A DNA stretch of 64,000 bases from Symsagittifera roscoffensis (taxonomy: Eukaryota > Xenacoelomorpha > Acoela > Convolutidae), in NCBI RefSeq assembly GCF_963678635.1, contig NC_087062.1, positions 68,497,415 through 68,561,414 of the forward strand, read 5' to 3'. Under the pieces are notes generated by a model. It saw only the letters and a program-made list of their open reading frames with translations, did not search any database and was not told where the DNA came from. Each line of letters opens with the position of its first letter. The first letter of the stretch is position 1. Of this stretch, positions 24,751 to 34,246 are shown piece by piece. The position numbers and the translations under genes are program-made.

Positions 24751-25119
24751 TCTCAAATATCATGAGTGCCTAAAAAGCTTTAAAAAAATTGATTTTGATG
24801 TAAGCCAAGCTATCATATGTTTTTCTGGAAATATTATATATTATATGTAAGCCGACAAAACAATCAGACTAACGATAGTCCGAAATTTTTTTTGAAACGA
24901 TACATTTTGTCTTCAAATACTTAAGACAATACTTCTTAAATGAACTGTAGGCTGTCGGTAGTAACAGTAGACCGCTAGAAATTAAATTTGCACGTGAATG
25001 AAGTCTTATGATTCAAGTGATTTCGGTAAACAAGATGTTAACCCAAAGAAGTCTATTTTCCAGTTTGATATCGCTTGCTTATCGCAAGCGTATAAATGTC
25101 CATTTCATATAGTGTTTAC

Positions 25120-25521
25120 CTTGCATCCTCCTCCAAAACTTCTTCTTTGCGGTGACAAGACTATGTCCAAGGAGTCTTCGTTTTGCAGCTTTGTAATACG
25201 CGAATCTTCGGTACTTATCGTATTCTTGAACGTTTCAATACCGGAAGCAGCCTCCTGGCAGCTGTTTACTCTGTAAGGCGGTTCAAAAGATGCTACCCAC
25301 TTTTGAGGATCCCAAAAGCCACCGTCGTCAAAAAACTGCGCGTCAAGACAAGCTGGAGGATCTTTAGACGAAGGTTTATCTTTAATATGATATAAAAACT
25401 CTGCAGAATATTTCCTCCTGGTTCTCATGCTTAGGGCAGCTACTTCTAGGTCAGTTTCCAGTTTGCTGATATTAGTACAGCTATTTGACCTGGAGCTATC
25501 AACTAATGAACTAATATCCAT
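25120..25521 (-). CDS. EIF4ENIF1: eIF4E transporter 4E-T, N-terminal exon
   Basis: First recognisable coding exon of 4E-T, 134 residues from the first in-frame ATG (25521-25519) to the donor GCAAG|GTAAAC (exon end 25120). An in-frame stop lies upstream at about 25590. The eIF4E-binding site is YSAEFLY, fitting YxxxxL-hydrophobic although the last position is Tyr. It is followed by the family-specific blocks CLDAQFFDDGGFWDPQKW and LDIVLSPQRRSFGGGC, which align closely with vertebrate 4E-T (YTKEELL, then WDPEKW, then LSPQRRSFGGGC). The residues before the eIF4E site are Ser-rich and unconserved. The assembled protein with the exon at 12832-15816 would be 1128 residues. An upstream non-coding exon is possible. 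Confidence 0.87.
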
Positions 25522-26011
25522 CAGATAAGTTATGTCATTTTCCAACTGAAATCGGTATATCGACAAAACTTGATTGCAGCAGCATTAGATTTTACAAAAA
25601 CGAGAGCAAAAATTACTTGCAACTAATTTGAACACAAGTTCTCAGCTCATACTGAAGATAAAACCTTTCTTTACATAGGAAAAATAAAAATGAATTAAGA
25701 ATGGAGATAATCTAGGGGCTATTTTTTTTCTGAAATTCTTAGCTCTTCTCTCATTTTATAATTAAAAGTAATATGAAGTTACATAAGAAACACTTTATTT
25801 GCTATTTTATTTTCAATGTACAAGTGTGAGACAGAGTATGATTTTATTCATTGTAAACTACATCAAAATTTTAAAATACTAACCTTTAGCATCTTAATTG
25901 ATAGAATTAAACATCTTACGGAATTACACTAAGAAAATTGAAATCTTTCCATGAAAATTTTCCATAGAACGCCACCATTGGATCTTCTTTCAAACGAATA
26001 ATTATTAATTC

Positions 26012-26317
26012 TTAAATAATGTTTTTGCTTTTCTGTAGGGATATTTTAAAATAGATTTGGTCATCATGTAACCTGTTCCACATTCTTACTGACATTTTAT
26101 CAATTTTGTATTGCCCATTATATCTATCCACAAAAAAAAAAAAATTTTCTTTTCCTGAGTTGTTTGTGATTGTTTTCATATTGAATTTTTTCGTAGGCTG
26201 GTAATTGGTGTTTAATTCACCAGGAATAGCAAACTTCTTTCCAGTCAAGAAACATTGTTTGTGCCATTCCCCCGGATTGGCACAGCGGAACCTTCCGTCC
26301 CAGCACGAAAAAGACAT
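26012..26317 (-). CDS. hypothetical small frame, uncertain
   Basis: Open frame of 101 codons from an ATG at 26317. It has a Cys- and aromatic-rich start (CWDGRFRCANPGEWHKQCF) and a Lys/Asn-rich tail. It overlaps the left edge of the duplicated LTR block (from 26303), so its ATG lies within repeat-associated sequence. I recognise no family. It may be an exon of a lost gene, a remnant of another element, or chance. Confidence 0.2.
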   Translation of the reverse strand: MSFSCWDGRFRCANPGEWHKQCFLTGKKFAIPGELNTNYQPTKKFNMKTITNNSGKENFFFFVDRYNGQYKIDKMSVRMWNRLHDDQIYFKISLQKSKNII

Positions 26318-26515
26318 TAGAGGCCTTAGTGATCGTGTATGGTTGAAAAGGAAGATAGAATATTCTGGAATTTTTTAATTTTCGAAAATTCGATTGCAGT
26401 CTATTTCTGAGAAATGCAGGAAATGGCCATTATCGACCGAAAAGTGACGAAAAACTCAACAACAACCGAATTAGTGAGCGATAACGGACGAGAACGATAT
26501 AAAAAAACGGAGCCT

Positions 26516-27441
26516 TGTAATTCTCACCCGGAAGTACATAACGACGGAAAACAAAGCCAAGCTATAAAACGACTGGCCAGCGTCTAAACAAAGCTCTACA
26601 TGCTTTTCACCTTCTCTACCAAGGCCAGTTCTTTTGGTGGTCTTTTCAACATCGGGTCGACAAAAACGTTACTGTTCTCCGGCTTCGACCAGAACGCTCA
26701 CATTAACTTACTTAAATGCAAAATTAGTGAGCTCATGGCTGGGTCTCAGTATCCCCAGACCACGAGTTCACTCCTAAAAACAGGGCTACTACTAGTTATT
26801 ATATTACTAATGTTTGTGTTCTGTAGATAAAAATCATCAACTCCATCGAAGATGGATCAACCCTTTCCCTCAACTCCTAGCTTCTCATTATTAGAAAATG
26901 AATCCAGATGTTAATCGAATTCAATTCAGGGCATAACCAGGAAGCTAAAATTTCGTTTAAATTTGTTTTAAGTTCAACTCTCAAGACCCCTCCGGATTCC
27001 TGAATCCGGGGAAAAAACACCCTTATTTCCTCTCCGGAAGGCTGAATTCACGATTCCACCACCCTTCACCGTTGGCGTGAATGGCCTTGTAACGATTGTA
27101 GCGACACAATAGTTACAACTCGGAGCGGTCTTTGCTAACACTCTTGTATTATCTACTTTCTGTCGTAGTTTCTCTCGCAACTATCGTTGTTGTTGTCGCA
27201 ACTTTTTTTTGTGGTTGTGTTTCTTTTTTGATTTTCTTCCAAAATTGGCCGTTTCATCGCTTCTCGGAAATATAACGTCATCATTCGAAATTTTAAAAAT
27301 TTAAAATACCAGAATATCCTGGCCGTCACAGTTCGTCTAAACGACCAAATAACGTCACTAATCCTCTAAAACTGCCAATTCTCTGGGTTAGCGGCTAACC
27401 ATCCGAAACTGTCTTTTTGTCAATTCTGGTCGAATGTCACA
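26516..27441 (-). repeat. LTR copy 1 (duplicated 3' LTR)
   Basis: 926 bp, plus-strand ends TGTAATTCTCACCCGG and CGAATGTCACA. The termini are TG...CA with an imperfect terminal inverted repeat. It shares the CCGGATTC-CT-GAATCCGG palindrome (about 26993-27010) and the TTGTAACGATTGT hairpin (27087-27118) with the other copies. It is the copy most similar to the 5' LTR at 52783-53686 in its second half. Its edge lies about 1 kb upstream of the 4E-T ATG, in the same orientation as that gene. Confidence 0.75.
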
Positions 27442-27446
27442 TACTC

Positions 27447-27612
27447 TCCGGACAGTCCGGTCAATGTCCCCATTGAATCTCGTAGTCTTCGTAAAAGTGG
27501 TACAGTGCCATCGAACAGAATTTACAAAATGCACTAAATCACTTTTATCCACGTCATATGGACTCACTGCAGAATATAAATGGCACCATACTACATCATT
27601 ATAGCCTTCCAA
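27447..27612 (-). pseudogene. remnant frame at the element's 3' end
   Basis: In C1 a frame reads from about 27612 into the LTR without a stop (YSAVSPYDVDKSDLVHFVN). In the paralogous C2 (about 29650-29477) the same residues are readable, but two Trp codons have become stops. Conservation of the reading frame across both copies suggests that another short coding region once ran up to or into the 3' LTR. No family is recognised. Confidence 0.35.
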
Positions 27613-27953
27613 TTTTTTTCACTAATCTGCACTTTCGAGGATATGATCTAAGATAAAACATTTTTTCTGACTTCCAATGTCAAGGCCCTGATTAAAACTT
27701 TTTCTCCTAGGTATTAAAAAGTAGTAGTTTGCAGGACAGTCCTGACAACCAAGAAGCTAAAATTACCCTACTATGCTTCTTTTCTTCGGAAATTTTAGTT
27801 GTTATTGGTCCTGAATATTAAAATTAAGGAACTCTGTGGTTAGAAGGAACAATGAAATAATCTCCCTCTTCAAGAGATTACCCATGTCCTTCATGTCACC
27901 ACAAAGTGATTAGTCGTCCTAGTTGATTAAAAACAATCATGCAGGCTGGAATA

Positions 27954-28345
27954 TGCAACATTCGCCCTGAAGATACATATCGACGGAAAATAAAACCAAG
28001 TCCTAAGACGACTGGCCAACGTCTAAACAGAGCTTTACATGCTTTTCACCGTCTCTACCGAGCCAGTACTTTCAGTGGTCTTTCTAACATCGTGTCGACA
28101 AAAACGTTACTGCTTTCGGCTTCGGTCAAAACACTCAAATTAACTAGATTACATGCAGAAATAGTGAGCTCATGGCTGGGGTCTCAGTATCCCCAGACCA
28201 CGAGGTCACTCCTAAAATCAGGGCTACTACTACTTATTGAATCATTATTGTTTTTGTTCAGTAGATAAAAATCATCATCTCAATCGAAGATGGATCAACC
28301 CTTTCCCCCAACTCCTAGCTTCTCATCCTAGCAAAATGAATCCAG
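27954..28345 (-). repeat. partial LTR copy 3
   Basis: Begins TGCAACATTCGCCCTG, aligning to the LTR start, and runs through the CTCATGGCTGGG and CTCAGTATCCCCAGACC segment. It stops at AATGAATCCAGCA, where flank A2 takes over. It is about 390 bp, the first 43 percent of an LTR, and more diverged than copies 1, 2 and 4. Confidence 0.75.
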
Positions 28346-28561
28346 CACAAAAAAGACATTAGAGGCCTTAGTGATAGTGTATAGTTGAAAAGGAGAAGGA
28401 AAATTCTGGAATTTTTTAATTTTCGAAAAATCGATTGCAGACAATCTATTTCTGAGAAATGCAGGAAATGGCCATTATCGACTGAAAAGTGAAGAAAAAC
28501 TCAACAACGACCGAATTAGTGAGCGATAGTCGGACGAGAACAATATAAAAAAACGGAGCCT

Positions 28562-29476
28562 TTTAACATTCGCCCGGATGTACATATCGACGGAAAATAA
28601 AGCTAAGCTATAAAACGACTGGCCAGCGTCTAAACAAAGCTCTACATGCTTTTCACCGTCTCCACCAAAGCCAGTTCTTTTGGTGGGCTTTTCAACATCG
28701 GGTCGACAAAAACGTTACTGTTCTCCGGCTTCGACCAGAACGCTCAAATTAACTTATTTAAATGCAAAATTAGTGAGCTCATGGCTGGGTCTCAGTATCC
28801 CCAGACCTCGAGGTCACTCCTAAAACAGGGCTAGTACTAGTTATTATATTACTAGTGTTTTTGTTCAGTAGATAAAAATCATCATCTCCATCGAAGATGG
28901 ATCAATCCTTTCCCTCAACTCCTAGCTTCTCATTATTAGAAAATGAATCCAGATGTTAATTAAATTCAACTCGGGACATGACAGGGAAGCTAAAAAGTTT
29001 TTATAAGTTAATAAAAGTTTCAATCCCGAGACCCCTCCGGATTCCTGAATCCGGGGAAATAAGGCTCTTGTTCTCCTTCCGGAAGGCTGGTTTTCCACCA
29101 TTCACCGTTGTTCGCAACGGCCTTGCAACTATTGTAGCGACACAATAGTTGCAACTCGGAGCGGTCTCTGCTACTTCTGTAATTCGTCGTTGTTTTTCAA
29201 GCACAATTCTCGTTGTTCATGCTATCGCAACTAATGTTGTTGTGTTTTTCTTCCGGTTTTCTGCCAAAATGGCCGTTTCTGACGTTTCTCAGAAATAGGA
29301 CGTCATACTTCGAATTTTTAAAATTTCAAAATACCAGAATATCTTGACCTTCACCGTTTGACTAATCGTCCCAATAACGTTGTTAATCGCTTAAAACCGT
29401 CAATTCGGAAAGTTCGCTGCTAAAAAACTCGAATATGCTGAATCTGCATTTTGTTCCATTCTGGTCGACTGTCACA
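28562..29476 (-). repeat. 3' LTR of the giant element (copy 2)
   Basis: 915 bp. The plus-strand left end is TTTAACATTCGCCCGG (TG mutated to TT) and the right end CGACTGTCACA. On the element's strand the LTR therefore starts TGTGACAG, directly preceded by GTCCGGGGAGTA, a modest polypurine-tract candidate (29477-29488). Similarity to the 5' LTR is about 93 percent over the first third by eye and lower in the second half. The perfect 13-bp hairpin at 29123-29154 has compensatory differences from the 5' LTR. Confidence 0.75.
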
Positions 29477-30298
29477 TACTCCCCGGACAGTCCGGTCAAT
29501 GTCCTCATTGAATCTCGCAATGCTCGTAAAATAGGTACAGTGTCATCGAACAGAATTTACAAAATGCACGAAATTACTTTTATCCACGTCATATCGACTC
29601 ACTGCAGAATATAAATGGCATCATATTACATCACTATAGCCTTCAAATTTTTTCATTAATCTGCACATTGAGGATATGATCCAAGATAAAAACATCTTTT
29701 CTGACTCCCAATGTCAGTATCCTGATTAAAAACGTTTTCTCCTAGATTTAAAAGGTGTTGGTTTGCAGGAGATTCCTACCAACCAACAAGCTAAAATTAT
29801 CCTACTATGCTTCTTCCCTTCGGAAATCTCGCTTGTTATTGTCCTGAATATTAAAACTAAGAAACTCTGTGGTTAGAAAGAACAATGAAACAATCTCCCT
29901 CTTCGAGAAATTACCCAAGCCTTTCATATCACCACAAAGTGATCAGTTCTCCTAGCTGATTAAAAACAGTCATGCAGTCTGGATATTTAAATATACTCTT
30001 TCACTCAAGCCTTTCTAAATAAATAGTAAGTAAGTGTCTCTAAAGTCACTTAACTAAAATCAAAATGCTAATTTATAAATGCAACAATTTCAAAAGTCAA
30101 CTAAGTGTTTCAGTTTTCAATTACAACTTGGTTGCTTAGTTCCTCACTTGAGTTTTTTCACACACATAAAACAATTCTGAGTTTTAACTTTTTCTTCATC
30201 ACTCCTTTGTTTTCTTCTTTTTTCGTTGTTTAGAAGATCTAAAACTTCTAAATTCTTCTAATTTCGTCTCTTTTTGCATCTCGTTTTTCGGCCATTCG
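29477..30298 (-). other. 3' untranslated part of the giant element
   Basis: Non-coding between the ORF4 stop and the 3' LTR. It contains the C2 block (29477-29985, paralogous to 27442-27950) and a purine-rich run on the element strand at about 30215-30197 (AAAAAAGAAGAAAAC, then AAAGGAG). That run is a second possible polypurine tract, but it is not next to a confirmed LTR edge. Confidence 0.4.
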
Positions 30299-31936
30299 TC
30301 AATGTTCCATCTCTTCCTCCTGTGATACTGACTCTGCACTTTCAGTTTCTGTGTCCTGCAACACGTCGTTAGCTATCCTGTTGCTGTTGGAAGCAGTCCT
30401 CCAACACTTCTGCTCTTCTACCCTATGTTTGCAACAAGGTAGGGGATCCACGTTAGATTCTCTGTTCCTGCAGAAGCTGTTGTGGAGGCACAACGTCACA
30501 TTTCTCTCCAAATCTTCCATCAACATCTCTGCCTTCTCCTTTCCACTAAGTTCACTTGTCCTGGAAATTCTTTTCACAGCGGTGGTCACTGCATTCCGAT
30601 GAGTCACGAGAGCTCGCTTGAAAGCTCTTGCTCCATTGTCCAGCTGATATTCACTGTACACTCTGCCGTGCTTCGACATATGCTTCTTAGCATATTCGTA
30701 CAACCATGCAGTCATGTTAGCTCTGAACCATGGCATCAATCGTTTTTTTGCCCATATCCTCTTCACTTCCATCGGAATGTTTAGAATCTTGCACATTGTC
30801 TCAAAAAGATCTAAATCTTTTAGACAATCTAATTTCCGCACTTGTTCTCTCGTTGGTGCCTCCTGTCTATTGTTTTCTTTCACATGAGCTTCCAGCCATC
30901 GTATCGCCATCATAACTCCCACTATCACTATTGTTACGGGCTGTGATGAGTCTGGTAAACCCATGGAGAGCAGCTCTCCAGAGTCCCAGATCAACACCAG
31001 ATTACTACGCTTGGGATACCACCAGGTCTGCAGCAAGCAGTGGCAGGGAAACTTGTCATGTGTCAACATGATGCTCCTCCAATTACGTTTTCCCGAAGCT
31101 TCCAGTAATGGTTCCACTTCCATCATCACTCGGTGCACTTCATCATTCTCGTCTACTGTATTGTAATCTGTAACAGTTGATCCTCTCTGTTTCTGTCTCT
31201 CAAAGTCACTAAAGTTCCCGCTCACGTATCCCATGAACTTCCTTCCCAGTATCGATTCCAACTCCTCCTTTGTTCTCTCTGGAACTGCTGAGAACATCTT
31301 ACATAGCAACTCGTAAGATTTCTCGGACATTCTCGTTAGTCTCACACACTTTGGCACTGAGAAGGCTTGATCCACGATCGTTCTCGTACTCTTTACATCC
31401 ACAGCTACGAAATGTACCGGGTATCTGCTCTTGCACATTGGAGCCAATGTCGAACCCACCAAATATCGCGCTCCTGATGGTCTACAATAAGTCTCACTGT
31501 GTCTGATGTTCATTTCGGCCTCGATCGCTTCCCTCCATTTTCCTATGTGTTTCTGCTCGGTTTGCAGAACTCCAGGGAATACTTCTACACTGATGGCAGT
31601 GATCATCTCATGTCTCTGTTCTAGATTCAATAGTGACTCTAAAGAACTAAACATGCTGTAGAATCCTAGTGCAGTCACTAGATTCACCTCGGTTCCTCCA
31701 TGACTATTCGCTATCAGTTCCGTTTCCGTTCTTGCTTTCATCACGACATTCCCAAACAATATCGTCAATTGCTTGTGTTGTCTCTCTAGGGTCTTCACAC
31801 AGTCCAGACCTCCACAAACGTGACCCTCCAACCCACAGACTTCCGCCAGACAGCTACCAGGTTTGACCCAGTCTTCTGGTCCCCAGCCAGGCAACTCCAC
31901 TTTATCTTCACCGTTGCTCCTAGAGGCCGTTATCAT
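30299..31936 (-). CDS. cargo ORF4, unknown 545-residue protein
   Basis: Intact frame from ATG 31936-31934 to the stop at 30301-30299. The ATG immediately follows the TAG that ends ORF3 and is in the same frame, so it may also be made as the C-terminal half of an ORF3-ORF4 fusion. Visible features are a Cys-rich N-terminal patch (residues about 29-46, CLAEVCGLEGHVCGGLDC), a possible metal site; a mixed alpha/beta-looking middle; a basic segment around residues 390-450 (KKRLMPW, KKHMSKHGR); and an acidic Glu/Ser-rich C-terminus. There is no signal peptide, membrane segment or polymerase motif. Composition is balanced and GC-richer than the flanks, as in ORF1-3. No family recognised. Confidence 0.75.
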   Translation of the reverse strand: MITASRSNGEDKVELPGWGPEDWVKPGSCLAEVCGLEGHVCGGLDCVKTLERQHKQLTILFGNVVMKARTETELIANSHGGTEVNLVTALGFYSMFSSLESLLNLEQRHEMITAISVEVFPGVLQTEQKHIGKWREAIEAEMNIRHSETYCRPSGARYLVGSTLAPMCKSRYPVHFVAVDVKSTRTIVDQAFSVPKCVRLTRMSEKSYELLCKMFSAVPERTKEELESILGRKFMGYVSGNFSDFERQKQRGSTVTDYNTVDENDEVHRVMMEVEPLLEASGKRNWRSIMLTHDKFPCHCLLQTWWYPKRSNLVLIWDSGELLSMGLPDSSQPVTIVIVGVMMAIRWLEAHVKENNRQEAPTREQVRKLDCLKDLDLFETMCKILNIPMEVKRIWAKKRLMPWFRANMTAWLYEYAKKHMSKHGRVYSEYQLDNGARAFKRALVTHRNAVTTAVKRISRTSELSGKEKAEMLMEDLERNVTLCLHNSFCRNRESNVDPLPCCKHRVEEQKCWRTASNSNRIANDVLQDTETESAESVSQEEEMEH

Positions 31937-34246
31937 CTAATTATATATAATGTTAAGGTCACGCAGTTTACAGTCTGCATTCAGCTCCCTCTGCACGTCT
32001 TGTGTCGCCCGTAATATCAAGTCAGCGTTGGGACTAGGACACCATGATGGCCTCATCAATTCCCACACAGCCATCAAGCTCGTTCTCAGTAATTCATCTG
32101 AGAATCCCAACCCGAACTCCACTCTTTTGTCGGATTTTGGTACGGAAGGTGCAGTCACTTCTTCTTCCAAGACCAGTCCCAATTTGGTCTGTGGATTATT
32201 AGCGCTCCTAATTGTTACAATTCTCGACGTCCAGAATATTAGTAACACTGCCTGCTCGTAATCGAAGAAGCAATCGCGTATGTCTTCACTCAGGAAAGGG
32301 TTGTACGCTATCCCTATGATTCCGGATACGTAGCTGTACGACTTCTTTTTGATCGGTCCACAGTATTCACTGGATTTCGGCAGTGCCCCCATAGATTCTT
32401 TAGTGAGTCTCAGCTCCTTGTTTGAGAATCTCCTGATTTCGTCTATCTTTCTCATGGGCTCTAACTCCTCGGTTTCCTTCATATTCACCCTCATCGGTTT
32501 GCTTTGCTGCATATCCAGCAGTGCTAGCAAGAGTAAGGCTTTCGCTCGCTCATCGCCTTCCCTCAGCATCTTAACACAAGTGTTCAATGCAGGTACTGAA
32601 ATCTGCTCCATCATGAATCGAATGAAACAGAGAGCGTCTCTCCGCTTCGCACACGCTACTGATGCTCCCTCTTGGACTATCAGATCCCTCAGGTTCGTCA
32701 TAAGGAAAACCTTCTCTTCTTTTGACCTCTTCCTTTCTTCTGAATCATATTCTTCGCGAGTCAGTCCCATCATGCACCAGGCAAACCTCAGTTGTAACTC
32801 TGTTCTTACGTAAGGTACTGCCATGAGAGCGTGTATTCTTGGCGCAGTCCTCATCTCTTCTTCGAAGTACCGTAACACCACTGCTTTCCATGGAAGGCTC
32901 ACCAACTGCTCCATCGTTTCTGCCTGTATCTCAGACGACGCTAAAGTCCCGTACGCCTTCTGCTTGAGGGTGGTGCCTTGCAACATTGTCTCCAGATAAC
33001 CCTCCATGGCACTCTTGTCTTCCAGAGCCATTACATACCCTCTAGCCGAGTTTCGGTAGTCCAACATTTCCATGTATCCACCGGCGGGTTCATCTATCGA
33101 CACAGCCTCCGATAATGTCAGTCGGTTATTTTCCACTGGTACTAGTTGTCCTGCGACATTTCCCTTTCCGTGATTCATGGGAGATGGCTTAAAATCTTTC
33201 ATTGTGCTCTCGCCACATTGGCTGAGTATTTCCATTTCTAAGGTTGGTCCAGTTAGAGTGCGGTCACGCCTCTTAGATTTATAACCTGTTGACTTTATTC
33301 CCGCCGTGAGAATGGGTGGCACCATCGCTATATCTGTCAACATTTTATCTGTGCCAGGCAATTGATAATCACCTTGTCCCAAATCCATGACCTCTTCGAC
33401 TCGTTTCCTTTTCGCTGAATTGACAGCTTTCATCGATATCTCCGAATCCACCTTCGTCTTTCCTACTCTCCTCGGCATCACTCTGCTGCCTAACTTCATT
33501 TTCATCGCGTTGATCTTATCAATCACCAATTTCGATCGCATCGTTTCTCTCCTGGTTCTTGACAGATACACCACCTCTCCTTTATCGTCCTGCGGTGTCA
33601 TCTTGATGGGAGAATTCGCTCCACTTTCATCCGTGGCTGAGTCAATCAACAACTCACTCAATCTCCCTTCACACTCATCAAGCTTGCCAAGGACTTCCCG
33701 CATCAAGGGTCGATTGAGACCTGTTTTCAGAATGGACTGGGTCCCATAGCTCTGAACCACTGTCCAGACTTCTTTCATGAACGCCACTCTGTCCAATCTG
33801 CATCCCGTCCTACTTTCATGGTCTCGGTGATATACTTCCCATTCTTCTTCGGGCAACGTTCCCAAGGAAGGTACTCTGGCTGAGCCCTCTATTCTTCTTC
33901 TTCTAGGCGATTCCATGAGGATTCTTTGTTCGTTATTTCTTGAATTGCCAGGAGAGCTGCTCTCCGGCAAATTCCGTTTCATTTCCATAAAGGCTGACGG
34001 AGGCTCCAGTGTCGAAAAACCTTCATCCGCTGGCTCAGTCGTCTCAAAACGTATCCGCGTTGTTCTCAAGATCACTGAAGATATTGAAATCCAGGCTGGA
34101 TACTCCTCCTGTCGATGCCCTGTCGTCTTCTCCACCAGCTTGACTTGCATCTTGTTGCAATTGTTCTTCGGTCTGACGGCTTCCTCCCTGTGCGTCATCT
34201 CCTTCTGACATATCTTTCTTTGAGCTCGAGGGTCCTTGTTTATCAT
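31937..34246 (-). CDS. cargo ORF3, unknown 769-residue protein
   Basis: Intact frame from ATG 34246-34244 to TAG 31939-31937. Its first 203 bases overlap the end of ORF2 in another frame, so translation may start at this ATG, at a later Met or through recoding from ORF2. The N-terminal 120 residues are basic and look disordered (RRRRIEGSAR near residue 115). The middle has Lys/Arg-rich segments. The C-terminal half (about 430-769) is helical-looking with few gaps (FIRFMMEQISVPALNTCVK, ALLLLALLDMQQSK) and might be structural. It contains no RT, integrase, protease or glycoprotein features. The single TAG separating it from ORF4 is its most unusual property. Confidence 0.72.
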   Translation of the reverse strand: MINKDPRAQRKICQKEMTHREEAVRPKNNCNKMQVKLVEKTTGHRQEEYPAWISISSVILRTTRIRFETTEPADEGFSTLEPPSAFMEMKRNLPESSSPGNSRNNEQRILMESPRRRRIEGSARVPSLGTLPEEEWEVYHRDHESRTGCRLDRVAFMKEVWTVVQSYGTQSILKTGLNRPLMREVLGKLDECEGRLSELLIDSATDESGANSPIKMTPQDDKGEVVYLSRTRRETMRSKLVIDKINAMKMKLGSRVMPRRVGKTKVDSEISMKAVNSAKRKRVEEVMDLGQGDYQLPGTDKMLTDIAMVPPILTAGIKSTGYKSKRRDRTLTGPTLEMEILSQCGESTMKDFKPSPMNHGKGNVAGQLVPVENNRLTLSEAVSIDEPAGGYMEMLDYRNSARGYVMALEDKSAMEGYLETMLQGTTLKQKAYGTLASSEIQAETMEQLVSLPWKAVVLRYFEEEMRTAPRIHALMAVPYVRTELQLRFAWCMMGLTREEYDSEERKRSKEEKVFLMTNLRDLIVQEGASVACAKRRDALCFIRFMMEQISVPALNTCVKMLREGDERAKALLLLALLDMQQSKPMRVNMKETEELEPMRKIDEIRRFSNKELRLTKESMGALPKSSEYCGPIKKKSYSYVSGIIGIAYNPFLSEDIRDCFFDYEQAVLLIFWTSRIVTIRSANNPQTKLGLVLEEEVTAPSVPKSDKRVEFGLGFSDELLRTSLMAVWELMRPSWCPSPNADLILRATQDVQRELNADCKLRDLNIIYN

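Larger units (their letters stand above)
15817..25119 (-). other. 9.3-kb intron of 4E-T (GT...AG)
   Basis: The donor is AAG|GTAAAC at 25119-25118 and the acceptor TTTTACAG at 15818-15817. Both flanking exons are in phase 0 and the join needs no shift. 15850-17250 and 21960-22880 are AT-rich with nothing recognisable. 17.3-21.95 kb is a BEL/Pao fossil. 22.9-24.75 kb contains tRNA-like repeats in A-rich sequence. I cannot exclude small additional exons in the intron, because the region between the eIF4E-binding exon and the last exon is poorly conserved in this family. Confidence 0.7.
26303..28345. repeat. tandem duplication of the element's 3' end
   Basis: The order here is flank A1 (26303-26515), LTR (26516-27441), internal end C1 (27442-27950) and partial LTR (27954-28345). 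It is followed at 28346 by a second A-LTR-C set (A2 28346-28561, LTR 28562-29476, C2 29477-29985). A1 and A2 both start at a CCAGCAC junction followed by AAAAGACATTAGAGGCCTTAG. The duplicated unit is about 2.04 kb. The breakpoint inside the partial LTR lies at the same CCAGCA string, suggesting microhomology or unequal exchange. Confidence 0.75.

Noticed and set aside
25522-25566. 4E-T translation from a TTG at 25566
   Set aside because: Not an ATG; the first in-frame ATG is 25521-25519 and there is no similarity to the family upstream.
26600-28834. Similar plus-strand frames repeated in each LTR (at 26.6, 27.9, 28.6 and 52.9 kb)
   Set aside because: They recur because the LTR recurs, are antisense to the element, and differ in length among copies through frame breaks. 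They are treated as LTR sequence.
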